Shown: positions 33,901 to 40,809, counted from the stretch's first letter. The stretch: 64,000 bases of DNA from Rapana venosa (GCA_028751875.1 CM054167.1:18070104-18134103); one strand, 5' to 3'. Notes: a model not told the origin generated them from the letters alone. Numbers and translations are program-made.

Positions 33901-33981
33901 CAGGACCCAGATTGGCTGATGGCAGAACGAGGGACGCAACGAGGCAAAGTGCCCGTCACATACTTAGAAGTCTTGGAATAG
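10882..33981 (+). CDS. SH3GLB1: Endophilin-B gene, 3' half (exons 10882-10971, 12633-12733, 27392-27632, 33874-33981)
   Basis: The four exons join in frame to 179 residues plus TAG. Residues 1-64 are the end of the N-BAR domain, with DRQSEITKILLEGVNSTH followed by AHHLRCLNDFIEAQVKFY. Residues 65-123 are a low-complexity linker, and 124-179 are an SH3 domain (RVLYDYDA, DPDWLMAERG, VPVTYLEVL). This architecture and these motifs are those of endophilin-B/Bif-1. The family senses and shapes curved membranes and acts in mitochondrial dynamics, autophagy and endosome traffic, while the SH3 binds proline-rich partners. Intron phases are 0, 2 and 0, and every junction has GT-AG. The N-terminal part (well over 100 residues, judging from the family) is not in view. 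The assignment to endophilin-B rather than A rests on the SH3 and helix wording. One copy versus B1/B2 cannot be decided here. Confidence 0.95.
11291..11532 (-). mobile_element. SINE, core + tail C, 5' truncated
   Basis: The minus strand gives the core (TCTCATCCGAAGGACC at its right end on the + strand; GTCATCTGTTCCCACCGGC). Instead of tails A or B it has a third tail, with TTTATATAGCGCTGAATC and a TAATAATAATGATAAT end on the + strand. The tail carries two AGCGCT blocks. A lone copy of this tail is at 40737-40806. Confidence 0.85.
11657..11934 (-). mobile_element. tRNA/5S chimeric SINE
   Basis: The minus strand shows a tRNA-like start (GCTCAGTGGTCAGAGCACTC), then a 5S-like part with TTAAGCAGCGTTGAGCG and CACTTGGATGGGTGACCG, the body with CTGCCCTCTTTAGGATCAGG, and an ACCTTTACCTTTA end. 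The first bases of the tRNA part are lost. Confidence 0.9.
11965..12100 (-). mobile_element. SINE tail A fragment
   Basis: TATCAAGGATAATTGAATAA, CACTTATGTGC and GTCATCTGTTCCC mark tail A and the end of the core. The rest is missing. Confidence 0.75.
12110..12632. repeat. Degenerate tandem array abutting exon 2 acceptor
   Basis: Blocks such as GTTTGTGCATAAGT, TATGTCTTCTTTAA and CCACTAGATG recur every 60-70 bp with many changes. The last two units are clear: CTAATGCCAACCAC, GACAATTGACTG and AAAAAGTCTGTGTCTTCTT-type blocks occur at about 12515-12573 and 12576-12632. The second ends in GTCTGTGTCTCCTCAG, so the polypyrimidine tract and AG of the exon 2 acceptor are part of a repeat unit. Confidence 0.7.
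12633..12733 (+). CDS. SH3GLB1: Endophilin-B exon: N-BAR helix, part 2
   Basis: This exon has 101 bases, entering in phase 0 and leaving in phase 2. The acceptor is GTGTCTCCTCAG, and the donor is GGAAG followed by GTAGGC. It encodes AHHLRCLNDFIEAQVKFY, AQCQQYMTDLQRQLG and the first two bases of a Ser codon (AG|T), completed by the exon at 27392. The text is characteristic of the C-terminal end of the endophilin-B N-BAR domain. Confidence 0.95.
12991..13350 (+). mobile_element. SINE, head A + core + tail A
   Basis: The tRNA-like head has GTTTGAATCCCGTTCAAGGG as box B. The core has ACATCAGTGCCAACT and ACACGTTAAAACTTG. Tail A is diverged (GAGTGTTTATATCATTATCC). The same orientation as the gene. 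A (CA)n tract follows (13355-13402). Confidence 0.85.
13449..14010. other. Unassigned intronic DNA with poly-purine/pyrimidine stretch
   Basis: A C/T-rich stretch (13475-13620) is followed by T-rich DNA. No gene or known repeat was recognised. Confidence 0.5.
14010..14270. repeat. Local tandem duplication
   Basis: The block AGACTGTAAAACACTCAG, CTTTAATGCTGTACTAG and TTAAACAATGAC with TTCCTTCAGAATCTTC occurs at about 14088-14160 and again at 14171-14248. A partial earlier copy is at 13998-14075. Confidence 0.85.
14590..14630. repeat. Poly-G tract cluster
   Basis: A G run of about 23, a TT break and a further G run are followed by GGGG-rich DNA to 14750. It is a strong candidate for G-quadruplex formation. 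The Gly/Phe frames over it are shadows. Confidence 0.9.
14795..14906 (+). repeat. Dispersed repeat family D, copy 2
   Basis: TTTTCAAGTCAAAGTC, CATGAAGGGCAATC, TACTGACAGACAGATTG and CAAAGACACAAAAAGCC match 1655-1780 in order and strand. Confidence 0.75.
15250..15274. repeat. Poly-G tract
   Basis: An uninterrupted run of G on the + strand in the T/G-rich intron. Confidence 0.9.
15710..15930. repeat. Local duplication with (CA)n tracts
   Basis: TTGAAGTATGAAATGAGTA with GATAGAGGTGTG at 15719-15765 recurs as TTGAAGTATAAAATGAGTAG with GATAGAGATGTG at 15869-15918. (CA)n tracts with the same order follow both copies. Confidence 0.8.
16599..16624. repeat. Poly-G tract
   Basis: An uninterrupted G run on the + strand, flanked by GTTTTGTTGTT-rich DNA. 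Confidence 0.9.
17744..17858 (+). mobile_element. SINE core end + tail A, 5' truncated
   Basis: ACAGATGACAAAATTTAC, CACATGAGTGCTTATTCC and ATCCTCGATATAAAAGAA with an (AATA)n end. It is directly followed by a tail B fragment in the same orientation. Confidence 0.88.
17861..17945 (+). mobile_element. SINE tail B fragment directly after tail A
   Basis: GCAGTCAGAATGTGGCTACC, GGTCGTGTACGCAAAATCTC and CCTCGGAGCTCTA match the tail B consensus. No head or core lies between it and the preceding tail A. Confidence 0.85.
18261..18547 (-). mobile_element. tRNA/5S chimeric SINE, full length
   Basis: The minus strand starts GACGGGATAGCTCAGTGGTC and continues with the 5S-like part (AAGCAGCGTCGAGCG; TGGATGGGTGACCG) and the body with GGGCGCCGCCCTCAATATG to the end near 18261. 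It is well preserved. Confidence 0.92.
18680..19030 (-). repeat. Repeat family E, near full length
   Basis: On the + strand it runs from CTCATCATCGAACACTCAGAC through AAGCGCTTGACATGTC and GGGATAGAAAAGAGGGAATT to GTGGGGATGC...CCCCGGCATCATCCC, the reverse of 5945-6291. The hairpin arms are partly diverged here. Confidence 0.75.
19857..19980 (+). repeat. Repeat family E fragment
   Basis: CTGTCAGTATAATAGC, CTAGAAATTTCCTCTTTTC and TATCCCTCTCTTTG match the first third of family E. It is followed at once by a SINE core fragment. Confidence 0.65.
19981..20096 (-). mobile_element. SINE core fragment
   Basis: GAGGCAGAACTAGTTTTTAAC, CGTGCATTGGCACA-like and TCTCATCTGAAGGACTTTTG on the + strand match the shared core. 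Head and tail are missing. Confidence 0.75.
20803..21499 (-). mobile_element. SINE, head A + core + tail B, split by a LINE insertion
   Basis: Tail B 3' end lies at 20803-20856 (CGCCAGTGGTGAGATTTTG). The rest resumes at 21128 with CAGCCACATTCCGACTTGAG, the core (ACCTCGGTTTATAGGTC), a poly-G tract at 21375-21397, and an A-type head ending in CCAACCACTAAGCTACC. The LINE at 20857-21127 separates the parts. Confidence 0.88.
20857..21127 (+). mobile_element. 5'-truncated LINE 3' end nested in a SINE, with TSD
   Basis: The frame reads TNRLRWFGHVQWKADHH, then KRAMNFVVDGKRPKGRRPSK, TWAACIADDLRERG and NRERWRRLINV, with a stop and a (GAA)n tail. This is the C-terminus of the same LINE family as 5489-5868. 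The insertion is flanked by the 13 bp duplication AACAGGTTTTACC at 20844-20856 and 21128-21140. Only the last ~75 codons inserted, as is usual for truncated LINE copies. The longer frame starting at 20588 is a chance extension. Confidence 0.93.
21839..22456. mobile_element. Candidate piggyBac-type MITE (TTAA-flanked)
   Basis: TTAA at 21839-21842 is followed by CTCAATGAAGTCAC. TTAA at 22453-22456 is preceded by the complement of CTCACTGTGACG. So both ends read TTAACTCAnTG inward. The interior is A/T-balanced, unlike the T/G-rich flanks, and has no transposase frame. TTAA target use is typical of piggyBac elements. The inverted repeats are short, so this is uncertain. Confidence 0.4.
22457..23180. 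other. Unassigned intronic DNA
   Basis: 22430-22620 is base-balanced and unique-looking, 22620-22790 is T/G-rich, and 22830-23040 is C/T-rich. No frame here resembles a known exon. Confidence 0.5.
23184..24040. repeat. 46 bp minisatellite, 19 copies
   Basis: GATGGTAGGTAGTTAGTGTC occurs 19 times, the first at about 23198 and the last at about 24013, mostly 46 bp apart. At least three units (near 23515, 23602 and 23646) lack the TCTG of CTCTGTCTGATGG and are 42 bp. CAAC/CAGC is the other common variant. Units are nearly identical, so the array is young or homogenised. Minus-strand frames are repeat-derived. Confidence 0.97.
24041..24137 (+). mobile_element. SINE tail B fragment at the array edge
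   Basis: TGAAGTTGGAATGTGGATAC, GGTCGTATAGGCAAAATC and GGTGAACCTCAGAGTTCTAG match tail B. It starts exactly where the 46 bp array ends. Confidence 0.8.
24147..24175. repeat. Poly-G tract
   Basis: GTGGGGGGG followed by a G run of about 19. Confidence 0.85.
24178..25550. other. Unassigned intronic DNA
   Basis: At 24386-24540 short TTAA, CCCTAAAGGG and GGGTAAC blocks give a palindrome-rich patch. The rest is T/G-rich without recognised elements. Confidence 0.45.
25555..25985. repeat. ~215 bp tandem duplication
   Basis: GGATTATGAATGGCTTTCGGG, GCTGATTATGGTGAAGAGTG and GGATCATTCGTCATATAG (25601-25720) recur as GGATTAGGAATGGCTTCGGGG, GGCTGATTATGGTGACAGAG and GGATCAGTTCGTCAGATAG (25798-25941). A further partial block, GAGGCAGTGTTGTTG, is at 25948 and 27131, on both sides of the 24 bp array. 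Confidence 0.75.
26035..27080. repeat. 24 bp minisatellite
   Basis: The unit is CACACAGATAGTGAACTGTA plus GACT or GATT, repeated about 40 times. The middle and right parts are regular. Around 26140-26400 units are broken by many small indels, while both sides are clean. Frames such as CESTVHYL are repeat-derived. Confidence 0.95.
27392..27632 (+). CDS. SH3GLB1: Endophilin-B exon: linker and first half of SH3
   Basis: This exon has 241 bases, entering in phase 2 and leaving in phase 0. The acceptor is GTGTGCTTTCAG, and the donor is GACGAG followed by GTAAAA. After the split Ser codon it encodes FNANASVGPSPLGVG, a Gly/Ala/Ser/Pro stretch with a five-Ser run from TCC repeats, SIEVTAPSPTEKKQ, and then ARVLYDYDAADSSELSLL and ADE. 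The last part is the start of an SH3 domain, with the ALYDY-type motif and the acidic RT loop. The linker is GC-rich, unlike any other DNA in the window. An upstream frame start at 27411 is not a real start. Confidence 0.95.
29100..29118. repeat. Poly-G tract
   Basis: GGGG run within TTCACTGGGG...TGTTGTG. Further short G runs lie at 29313-29325 and 29498-29533. Confidence 0.85.
29802..29873. repeat. (TA)n microsatellite
   Basis: An almost uninterrupted TA run is followed by small palindromes (GATATCTATATAGATATC) to 29930. Confidence 0.95.
30179..30262. repeat. (GT)n microsatellite
   Basis: Long GT runs with CATGTAA and TGCC breaks. Confidence 0.9.
30838..31290. repeat. Duplicated ~220 bp block
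   Basis: GCATACTATTGATGTTGATT, TGCAGGATAAACATTGAACG and CAAATTCATGATTTTTGA at 30946-31020 recur at 31190-31255. AGAGAGA...GACAGGGTGAATATT at 30842-30880 also recurs at 31048-31080. Tandem copies with changed spacing. Confidence 0.85.
31645..31778 (-). mobile_element. SINE head F (tRNA-like), core start
   Basis: The minus strand gives GTTAAGACGTTCCACCTGCC (box A region), GGTCCTGGGTTCAATTC (box B variant), a TTGCC block, CCCAGTTTGACA and AAGTCCTTCGGATGAGACT. It is the same head as 45085-45220 and 52914-53010. Confidence 0.8.
31779..32019 (+). mobile_element. SINE core + tail A, 5' truncated, head to head with the previous one
   Basis: It begins at CTTCGGATGAGACTATAAAC, runs through the core, and ends with GAGTGCTTATTCCATTATCC and AATAAAT. 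It joins directly to the opposite-strand head F element. Confidence 0.88.
32211..32815 (-). mobile_element. SINE, head B + tail B, split by another SINE
   Basis: Tail B end at 32211-32245 (AGCTAGAGGTCCGAGGTTCA). The rest resumes at 32496 with TTTTTGCCCTACCG, AGGTAGCCACATTCCGAC, GGCACTGGCAGGTCTGC and AAGATTCGAACCCAGGAC (head B). The intruder is at 32246-32495. Confidence 0.87.
32246..32495 (+). mobile_element. SINE core + tail A nested in the head B SINE
   Basis: AAGTCCTTCGGATGAGAC at the left and GAGTGCTTATTCCATTATCC with (AATA)n at the right. It is 5' truncated at almost the same point as the copies at 31779 and 42637. Confidence 0.9.
33118..33453 (-). mobile_element. SINE, head A + core + tail A, full length
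   Basis: The minus strand gives GACGGGATAGCCTAGTGG, box B GGTTCGATTCC, the core and GTGCTTATTCCATTATCC. It sits about 420 bp before the last exon, antisense to the gene. Confidence 0.92.
33465..33873. repeat. ~77 bp minisatellite ending in the last splice acceptor
   Basis: Five units of 69-81 bp contain TAAGGAATTGAATCTTGAAC, CCCCGATCTTAGT and TGTATCATGTGTGTGTG. The sixth unit starts GTATCATGTGTGTGTGTGT and then reads TTCAG, where the exon begins, instead of the usual TGTGGTACTC. The acceptor is therefore at an array edge and the tract before it is GT-rich rather than pyrimidine-rich. Confidence 0.95.
33874..33981 (+). CDS. SH3GLB1: Endophilin-B last exon: second half of SH3, stop
   Basis: This exon has 35 codons and TAG, phase 0. 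It encodes LIVVYKTPGQ, DPDWLMAERGTQRGKVP and VTYLEVLE. The Trp (residue 158 of the visible protein), the Gly-Lys-Val-Pro turn and the Tyr near the end are the peptide-binding positions of SH3 domains. The protein ends at the domain end, as in the family. The acceptor TGTGTGTTTCAG lies in a minisatellite. This exon is short, outside any long open frame start, and is recognised by content and by its in-frame join with ADE of the previous exon. Confidence 0.95.
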   Translation, partial: LIVVYKTPGQDPDWLMAERGTQRGKVPVTYLEVLE

Positions 33982-34879
33982 TAGTATCCTGCCGCTTTAA
34001 GAGGGGACTGGAGGGGGGGCCACTGGTGATTTGTGGACTTTTGGAGTGGGGAGGGTTGGGGAGGTTTTTGTGGATGAAATACGTTGAGTTAGAAAATTTA
34101 ACCAGTATTTGTTTCCCTTGATTCGGGTTTTTGTTGGTTTTGTTCAAGTCTTGGAACAGGATCCGGTTGTGTTTGTGTTTTTTTTTTGGTGGGGGGATGG
34201 GGTTGATGATTTGGGATTTTTTGTTTTGTTTTGGAAAGAGTTAGAATATTAACCAGTATTCGTTTCCTTTTTTTTTTTTTTAACTTGTGTTGCACATCTT
34301 CCTGGGTGGATAATTTGTGTTCGTGTTTTTTCTCCTTTCTTGGTTTTGATTTGTTGTAAATTTTGGTCCTTTTTTTTTTTTTGTATTTTGAGGGATGCGG
34401 TAACCTTGATTTTCATTGAATGTAATCGTCGTATATTTTCCATTGATGAAATGTTTGTAACCCCGAGATTTAGAGAAAAGAGAAGAATGTGTGTGTGTGT
34501 GTGTGCGCATGTGAAGTGCAAGTACATTTGTAGTTATGGCTATGCACTTGGTGTTAATGTGAATGTAACGTCACCTATATATGCATGTAACTACCGGTAA
34601 AATGTTATATCCATGCTGGTCTTTTTTGGGGGGAGGGGGGGAGAGGAGGGAAATTTCAGTGATGTGCAAGATATATGATGGAGAGAGTGTGTGCAGGGTG
34701 TGCGTGTGCATGCGTGTGTGTGTGTGTTATATAAAAGAAAAGAGATTACTTGCAAGACTGGATTAAAGGTAAAATGTGTGTTTGATGCAATTTATCAATT
34801 TGTTTCAAATACTGCATCATGTGCATTCAGAATGAGTTGTGCAGTTCACACGTATGAACAGGAAAAAGTGTGTGTGCAA

Positions 34880-34962
34880 GCATGTGCATGCATGCGTGCG
34901 CGCACACACACACACTCTCTCGCTATATATATAGAGAGAGATATAGATATATATATACATAG

Positions 34963-34997
<35 letters not shown>

Positions 34998-35075
34998 CAA
35001 TACACACATACTCATATAAACTCGCACACACTCTCACATACACTTACACATGTATACACACACACACACACACCA
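34880..35075. repeat. Compound CA / TA microsatellite region
   Basis: CACACA, CTCTCG, TATATA and again CACACA tracts in series. Confidence 0.85.
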
Positions 35076-35595
35076 AAAAAGGAAAGCATGTAATTACATA
35101 CTGGTTGACTGAATTACAGATCTTTCAACAACAAAAATCTTAAGTGAATGGTTCTGATCTGGCTGAAACGGCATGCATGGATATATGTCCATGCATGCTC
35201 ACACACATGTGTGTGTGTGAAGTGTGTGTGCATGATTATATGTGTTAAAAGACACATAGAAAACAGCTGTATCAGTTCATGTCTAGTAGACGTGCTCATT
35301 GCGGAAATGAAAACCCTTTTTTTTCTTCTTTTTTTTTATGGTTGTTGAGGGGTTTTTGTGCTTTTGCAAGTTTGGAACTGCGCAAAAAAAATTTTTTTTT
35401 GGGGGGGGGGGGGGTAAAATGCATTTTCTCTGCATGTTGAGTTTGTTTGTATGTGTGTGTGTGTCCTTCCCTTTCCTGTGCATGTCACGGTGTGCGAGTT
35501 AACAATTTGTGAGCACATTTTGCTTTATCTTTTATTTACATTAATTTTTTTCTTTTTTGTTTGTTTTTGATTGTTTGTTTTGGGTTTTTTTCTGT

Positions 35596-35712
35596 TTATT
35601 TATTTATTTATTCTTTGATATCAAGGATAATGGAATAAGCACAAATGTGCTTTTTTACATTCTGTCCCCGTGTGTATGCGGTTTTGTAAATGTTGTCATC
35701 AGTTTGCACTGT
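35596..35712 (-). mobile_element. SINE tail A + core end fragment
   Basis: TATCAAGGATAATGGAATAA, TGTGTATGCGGTTTTGTAAA and GTTGTCATC on the + strand. The core breaks off at 35712. Confidence 0.82.
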
Positions 35713-35879
35713 ATCTGGAGTGGGTTGGGGTTTTTTGGTTGGGGTTGGATTTTTTTTTTGTGCCTCTTCTTTTTGGAAGGTGGCTTATGGGGTTTTTGAG
35801 AGGAGGAGGGGGGGGGGGGGGGCGGGTTGTTTTTTTTTGTTTGTTTGGTGGGGCTTTTTTGGGGAGGTGGGGTGGGGGG

Positions 35880-36010
35880 TCACGGAAGGTAAAGCAGCGA
35901 GGGAGAGGAGATGGGCGCCGCCCTCAATATTCTGGCCCCCTAGAGAAGTCAGGTCTCTGACGCCTTGCTCCCCTACGACCTTATAGTTTACGGGACACCT
36001 TTACCTTTTA
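35880..36010 (+). mobile_element. tRNA/5S SINE, 3' part only
   Basis: GGAAGGTAAAGCAGCGAGGG, GGGCGCCGCCCTCAATAT and CGGGACACCTTTACC match the 3' half of the 5S-type SINE. Confidence 0.88.
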
Positions 36011-36056
36011 TTTATAGGAGAACGCTTTTGGAAGCAGGAACAAAATTTTTAAAAAG

Positions 36057-36085
36057 AATAAAACTGTAGTGTTGTGTGGGCTGGA
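36057..36085 (+). promoter_or_regulatory. Possible poly(A) signal
   Basis: AATAAA at 36057-36062 is followed by GTAGTGTTGTGTGGG, a GT-rich stretch. It lies 2.1 kb after the stop. AATAAA-like motifs also occur near 36452 and 39225, so choice is uncertain. Confidence 0.2.
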
Positions 36086-36109
36086 ATACTAAAACGAGCT
36101 TGGGTACAT

Positions 36110-36720
36110 AAACAAACCCAAACAAACAAACATTAACAACAACAAAAACCCACCTCAAAAATATCAACTTGACTGGTTTTATGACCAGAGAAGAACACGA
36201 GCCTGCTGCTTTCGAAATAGCATTGTCGTTTAGTTTTACATCCGTTCACGCAAAGTGATATTCGACGAAAACAGTGACGATTGTGAGGAAGTATCCTCCC
36301 TCCCTCTCTTTTCTTTTTTCTTTTTTTTTTTGATTGTGGTGGTGGGGGAAGGGGGTGGGAGGATGTTGTGTATCTTCTAAGATTTATTTTTTTAACAGTA
36401 GTCTGAAAACAAGATCATTCAATAGCACAATTTGATGATCGCACGGAAAAATGAAATAAAGACGCTTTTATTTATTTATTTATTTGTGTGATTTACAAGA
36501 CACTTTTATTTATTTATTTATTTGATTTTTTTTTTCTGGCTTTCAGGTTTGGTTTTGTGGGGATTTTTTAAATTTTATTATATAGCTAGAACAAAACAAA
36601 ACAAAACAAGACTGCACACACACGGTGGGTTGCATGCAATCCTAGTACCTTTTAGACGATGTTGTGGGTCAGTAGAAAACTGGCGTGTCAACGGTTTCTA
36701 CTGGTCGTTGTAGTATTTTT
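36110..36720. other. Unassigned flank DNA
   Basis: AACAAACAAAC and TTTATTTATTT simple tracts with short unique parts. No gene was recognised. Confidence 0.5.
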
Positions 36721-36727
36721 GGTCACG

Positions 36728-36902
36728 ATGGGGTTGCTTGTCAGCACTTTCTCTTGTAAAGATGTCTGTGAGTGAGATTTTGCTTTCTGTTTGATTTTTT
36801 TTTTTCAGGGGCAGGGGAGAGGGTTTGCTTGTCAGCACTTTCTCATAAGGATGTGAGTGAGATTTTGCTTTCTGTTTGATTTTTTTTTTCAGGGGAGGGG
36901 GG
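36728..36902. repeat. Two-copy tandem repeat, ~85 bp
   Basis: GCTTGTCAGCACTTTCTC, GAGTGAGATTTTGCTTTCTG and TTTGATTTTTTTTTTCAGGG occur at 36736-36815 and 36827-36898. Confidence 0.9.
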
Positions 36903-37562
36903 GAGGGGGGCAGAGAAGGATTCATTTTTGCTCAAGCACTTAAATTAGCCAGGAATTTTGGAGGAGGGGGGGGGGGGTTGGGAGGGGGGTAGGGCGTTGG
37001 CTGATTTAGTTTCAAAAAGCTATGAATGAGGTTGTGTTCAAGAGGTAACTCTTCCTACGTTATTGCTTTATCATGCGTAGAGCTTCAAGTATATTTTGGC
37101 GTTGTCTGTAATGCTGTAGATTCTTTTTGTTATCAATCCAGTCATTCCAGTATGCTACAAGTTTTTTTTTTTGTTGTTTTTCAGGCACTGTTTTGTTTTC
37201 TTTTTCTTTCTTGCCTTGTATCCTAGCTGTGATGGATTTGGTGTGTTGGTGTTCCGAGCTCACAAACCGTTTCGGGTGCTGGTAGTTCTGAGTAGTCATC
37301 GGTAGTAGTAGTCTCCCAAACACTGCCCCCCTCCCCCTCCCCTGTAGGTATGTGGGAAGTTGACTGTAGTGTTAACCATTACGTGGTTTATGTTTGCTGG
37401 TATGTGTGGATGTGTTTGTGTGTGTGTGTTTGTGTATATACACATCTTGCCCAAGGTTTCCACTGAAAAACTTCAGTGTTGTACCAAAACAACTTCTCAA
37501 GGAGTTTTGAGGAGAAAACAGTCAAATCGTGTATGTGTATGTGTGTGTGTGTCAGGGGGGGG

Positions 37563-37950
37563 GAGGGTGGTTAGAGCTTTGTGCTCATGATCTGACAACC
37601 TGGGTTTGATCCACCGCTTTGGTGCCCGTTTGAGGAGATTTTTTCCCTGGCAGTTAATGTCAGTACCAACTCCACACCCCCCGAAAGTCCTTCGGATGAG
37701 ACCAAGGTCCTGTGTGCGAATGTAGGCAGAACATTTTGTGCACACTTTAAAGCCCGTTCTGCCGTTCAGAAGAGCAGGCCATCGCGAGTCGGTAGGAACG
37801 GATTCATGACAACATTTCAACAACGCGTGCACACCGGTGTCGTGTTTAGACATCATCCCAGAAGTCAGAATGTGGCTACCTGAAAGATGGGCAAAAATTG
37901 GTTACATTCGAAAAATCTCAACATGGGTTAATCTCAGGAGATCTAGCTGA
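37563..37950 (+). mobile_element. SINE, head A + core + tail B
   Basis: GTGGTTAGAGCTTTGTGCTC (box A), GGGTTTGATCC (box B), the core with CCTTCGGATGAGACC, and tail B with GTCAGAATGTGGCTACCTG and ATCTAGCTGAGG. It proves the head A to tail B combination on the + strand. Confidence 0.88.
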
Positions 37951-38940
37951 GGAACAAAAAGCAAAAAAACAACAACCCCCAGACAATAAAAAATGTCACG
38001 CGCTACCACATGATGAATCGCATTGCTCTAGAGGTCAGTTTTTTTAGTTATTGACGTGTTATTAATCTGCAATGAATAGGCTGTTAAATGCTAAAAAAAA
38101 AAAAAAAAAAGATTTAAAATCGGACAATTCTATGAACAGTTATTTACATGATTGAAGTGATGAATTGTGTGAAGTGATAAAATGAGAAATTGACGAAGTT
38201 AGCTATCTTAATAGGTGATCTGAATGAGGGCTTGGATATTTTTAAAACACGTTTTAAAAGCAAAAGGAAACAAAATTGTGCCTTGATATTTCATCACAAG
38301 ATAGAATAATGGCTATAGTTTTATAATAAATCAAAATCGACAACCTGATAACCCCCCACCTGCCTTTAACAGCGCCTAGAGGAAAAGTGGGTCAGGTGCT
38401 AAGCGACTCATTTCGTAGGGGACGGTCACTTTAATGTGTGTTGTGGAGCATTACGTTAATGTGTGTCCTCGTTTTGTCGAGTCACACAACCAGAAAAATT
38501 CAGTGCAGAGCCCCAACCACTCCTTTGGAAGTTCAAGAAGTCGAGTGTCATGTGTGTGCAGGCGTGCGTGTGTCTTTTTGCTCTTCCTTTTTTATTTTTG
38601 GTTCCGTTTCGCTGTTCATTGATAGTCACTTGTGCTTGCTCCACTTAAATCCATATTTTGGGTTTGGTGTTTTTTTTAATGACTTGTGTTTATATATCCT
38701 TGAAGTTTAACTTGTTTTGTACCTTGAAGTTGATTTTTTTTTTTCTTGTGGGTCATTATGGGTCAAGAAAAATGAGCTAGTTGCGATGGGTTCGATTTGT
38801 TGTTGTTGCTGTCGTTGTTCAGTCGGCTTGTGTAGAATTATGTCTCTGACTTTCTTCCTAGTGTATGGTAATGTTTGTTTGTTTGCTGGTTTTTCTGTTT
38901 GTCGTTTCTTTGTTTCTTGATGGTGTGGGACATTTTGAGG
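37951..38940. other. Unassigned flank DNA
   Basis: Partly A-rich (38090-38110 poly-A) and then T/G-rich. No element or exon was recognised. Confidence 0.45.
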
Positions 38941-38949
38941 GGAAGAGGA

Positions 38950-39065
38950 GGTGTTGATTTTTTATACTTGAAGTGAGTGTTGTCCAGTCTTGAGTTCCAG
39001 GACTGAATGAGGTGACAGTCCTCATAATATGGCTCCTGTGCTCAGTGAGGGTTATTGCTTACAGA
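38950..39065. repeat. Dispersed repeat family H, copy 2
   Basis: ACTTGAAGTGAGTGTTG, GACTGAATGAGGTGACAG and TCATAATATGGCTCCTGTG match 8070-8150 in order. Confidence 0.55.
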
Positions 39066-39731
39066 CATTAGGAGCTGATATCGTTTGTTGTCCCGCCGTA
39101 TTCTCTCACTGCTACTGTTGTTGTTGTCTTCCAGGATTTATGATTTTAGGGTGGTTGTTAGGGTGTTGTTGTTTTTTATGTGTATAGAATCTTTTTTGTT
39201 GTTTTGTTTTTACTTGTAATATAAATAAACTACCCTAGCACATAAAATGGATAATAATAGTACTGAGCTTTGTGTTTAGTTTGTTTTGTGATTTTTATGT
39301 GGAAAGGTACTGCTTTGTATATATGTGTGATTTGATTTGGGTTTTTAGGGGGGTATTTTTGGCTGGGGTGTGGGAGGAGGAGGGATTAGGGAAAGGAGAG
39401 AAAAAATAGTATTCTTGTCTTTTTTTGGGGGGTGGGGGTGGGGATTTTTATGGGCTGGGGAGAGTAGAGGTAGGAGAGAGAGAGGGAGGGAGATGGAGAA
39501 TGATATCATATTCAGTAGTCTTTGTCTAACTCATAAGCATGAGTATTAGTCGCTGTTTCTGTTTTTGTTATAGCATCTTTCAGTTTGTGCTTTTTAGTCA
39601 TCCAGACAGAAAAACATATATTTAGCCTTTTTTTTTTTGCTGCTATTTAGTACATTCCCATCATGTTGTTAATTTTTGGGGGTGTTTTTGGGTTTTTTGT
39701 AAGGGAATGAAAGATGGCGACTGTTCAAGTG

Positions 39732-39759
39732 TGGGGGGGGGGGGGGGGGGGGGGGGGGG
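39732..39759. repeat. Poly-G tract
   Basis: A run of about 28 G on the + strand. At 39895-39955 a (CTCTT)n/(CT)n tract and at 40014-40040 C runs follow. Confidence 0.9.
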
Positions 39760-39918
39760 ATGGGGTTTTTTTTTGAGGTTTTTTGGTGTTAATGTTTGGG
39801 GGGAAGTGGGGGGAGGATATTTAATTTATTTGAGTGGAAGAAATATTTCTTAGGGTGTTTGTTTTTTAACTTTTTTTTTCTCTGGTCTCTGTCTCTGCTC
39901 TCTTCTCTTCTCTTCTCT

Positions 39919-39957
<39 letters not shown>

Positions 39958-40289
39958 GGGTTCAGTTTTTGTTTCTTTTGGTACTCCAACAGTGCAATGT
40001 TGTACTCTGTCTCACCCCCCCCCTCCCCCCCCCCCCCTTCCCCCCTCCTCCCCCCCTCCCCCCTTCCCTCCCTTCTCTCTCCGTCGTTCCACTTTTTATC
40101 ATTGCTGCTTGTAATCATGTATGCATCAATATCCCCGCCATAACCCCCCCCTCCCCTCCTCCATTTCCCCCACTTTCCTCCCTCCCTGCGTTCTGTCCCT
40201 ACCCACCCACCTCCATCTCCCCACTTTCGCTTTCCTGATCCTCCCTCAGCATTCTTTTTCTGTTCTCTCTCTCTCTCTCTCCCTCATCC

Positions 40290-40505
40290 TTCGAGGTCCC
40301 GTGTGCGAACGCACGCAGAACATCTTGCGCACACGTTAAATCCTGTTCCGCTTTTCGTAAGAGTAGGCCATTGTGTGCCGGTGGGAACGGATGACAAAAT
40401 TGACAAAAACCACATACACACTGGGTGTAAAAAAAAGCACATAAGCGCTTATTCCATTATCCTCGATATAAAAGAATAAATAGATAAATAAATAAAATAA
40501 TAAAT
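40290..40505 (+). mobile_element. SINE core + tail A, 5' truncated
   Basis: GAGGTCCCGTGTGCGAACGC, GTTCCGCTTTTCGTAAGAG, CGCTTATTCCATTATCCTCG and (AATA)n. A well-preserved young-looking copy. Confidence 0.9.
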
Positions 40506-40736
40506 CTCTCCCTCCCTTGCTCTCTCTCTATCCCTCTATATATATACATCCCTCTCGCTCTCTCTCTCTCTCTCCCTCTCTCTTTCTCTCTCTCGTCCCA
40601 CCTTCCCTTATGTGTCTGTGCTCTGAGACGAGTGCCAGGCTCTTGCAATATTATATACTGACTATCAACGGATCAACCTCAAATCATGAGTGATTTTGAA
40701 AAAAAGAAAAAGGTTGGGGATGGATGGGGGGGGGTG

Positions 40737-40806
40737 TATAATAATAATAATATATGGAATTTATATAGCGCTGAATCTTGTAAAAAACAAATAAATCGAA
40801 GCGCTG
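40737..40806 (-). mobile_element. SINE tail C fragment
   Basis: AATAATAATATATGGAATTT, TATAGCGCTGAATCTTG and ATCGAAGCGCT match tail C at 11291-11350 on the + strand. No core is attached. Confidence 0.8.
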
Positions 40807-40809
40807 GTG

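Larger units (their letters stand above)
33982..36100 (+). other. Probable start of endophilin-B 3' UTR / flank
   Basis: T/G-rich DNA after the stop. It contains GT and CA microsatellites (34700-35080), poly-T and poly-G tracts, a SINE tail A fragment and a partial 5S-type SINE. Open frames are simple sequence. The end of the transcript cannot be fixed from the sequence. Confidence 0.5.
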
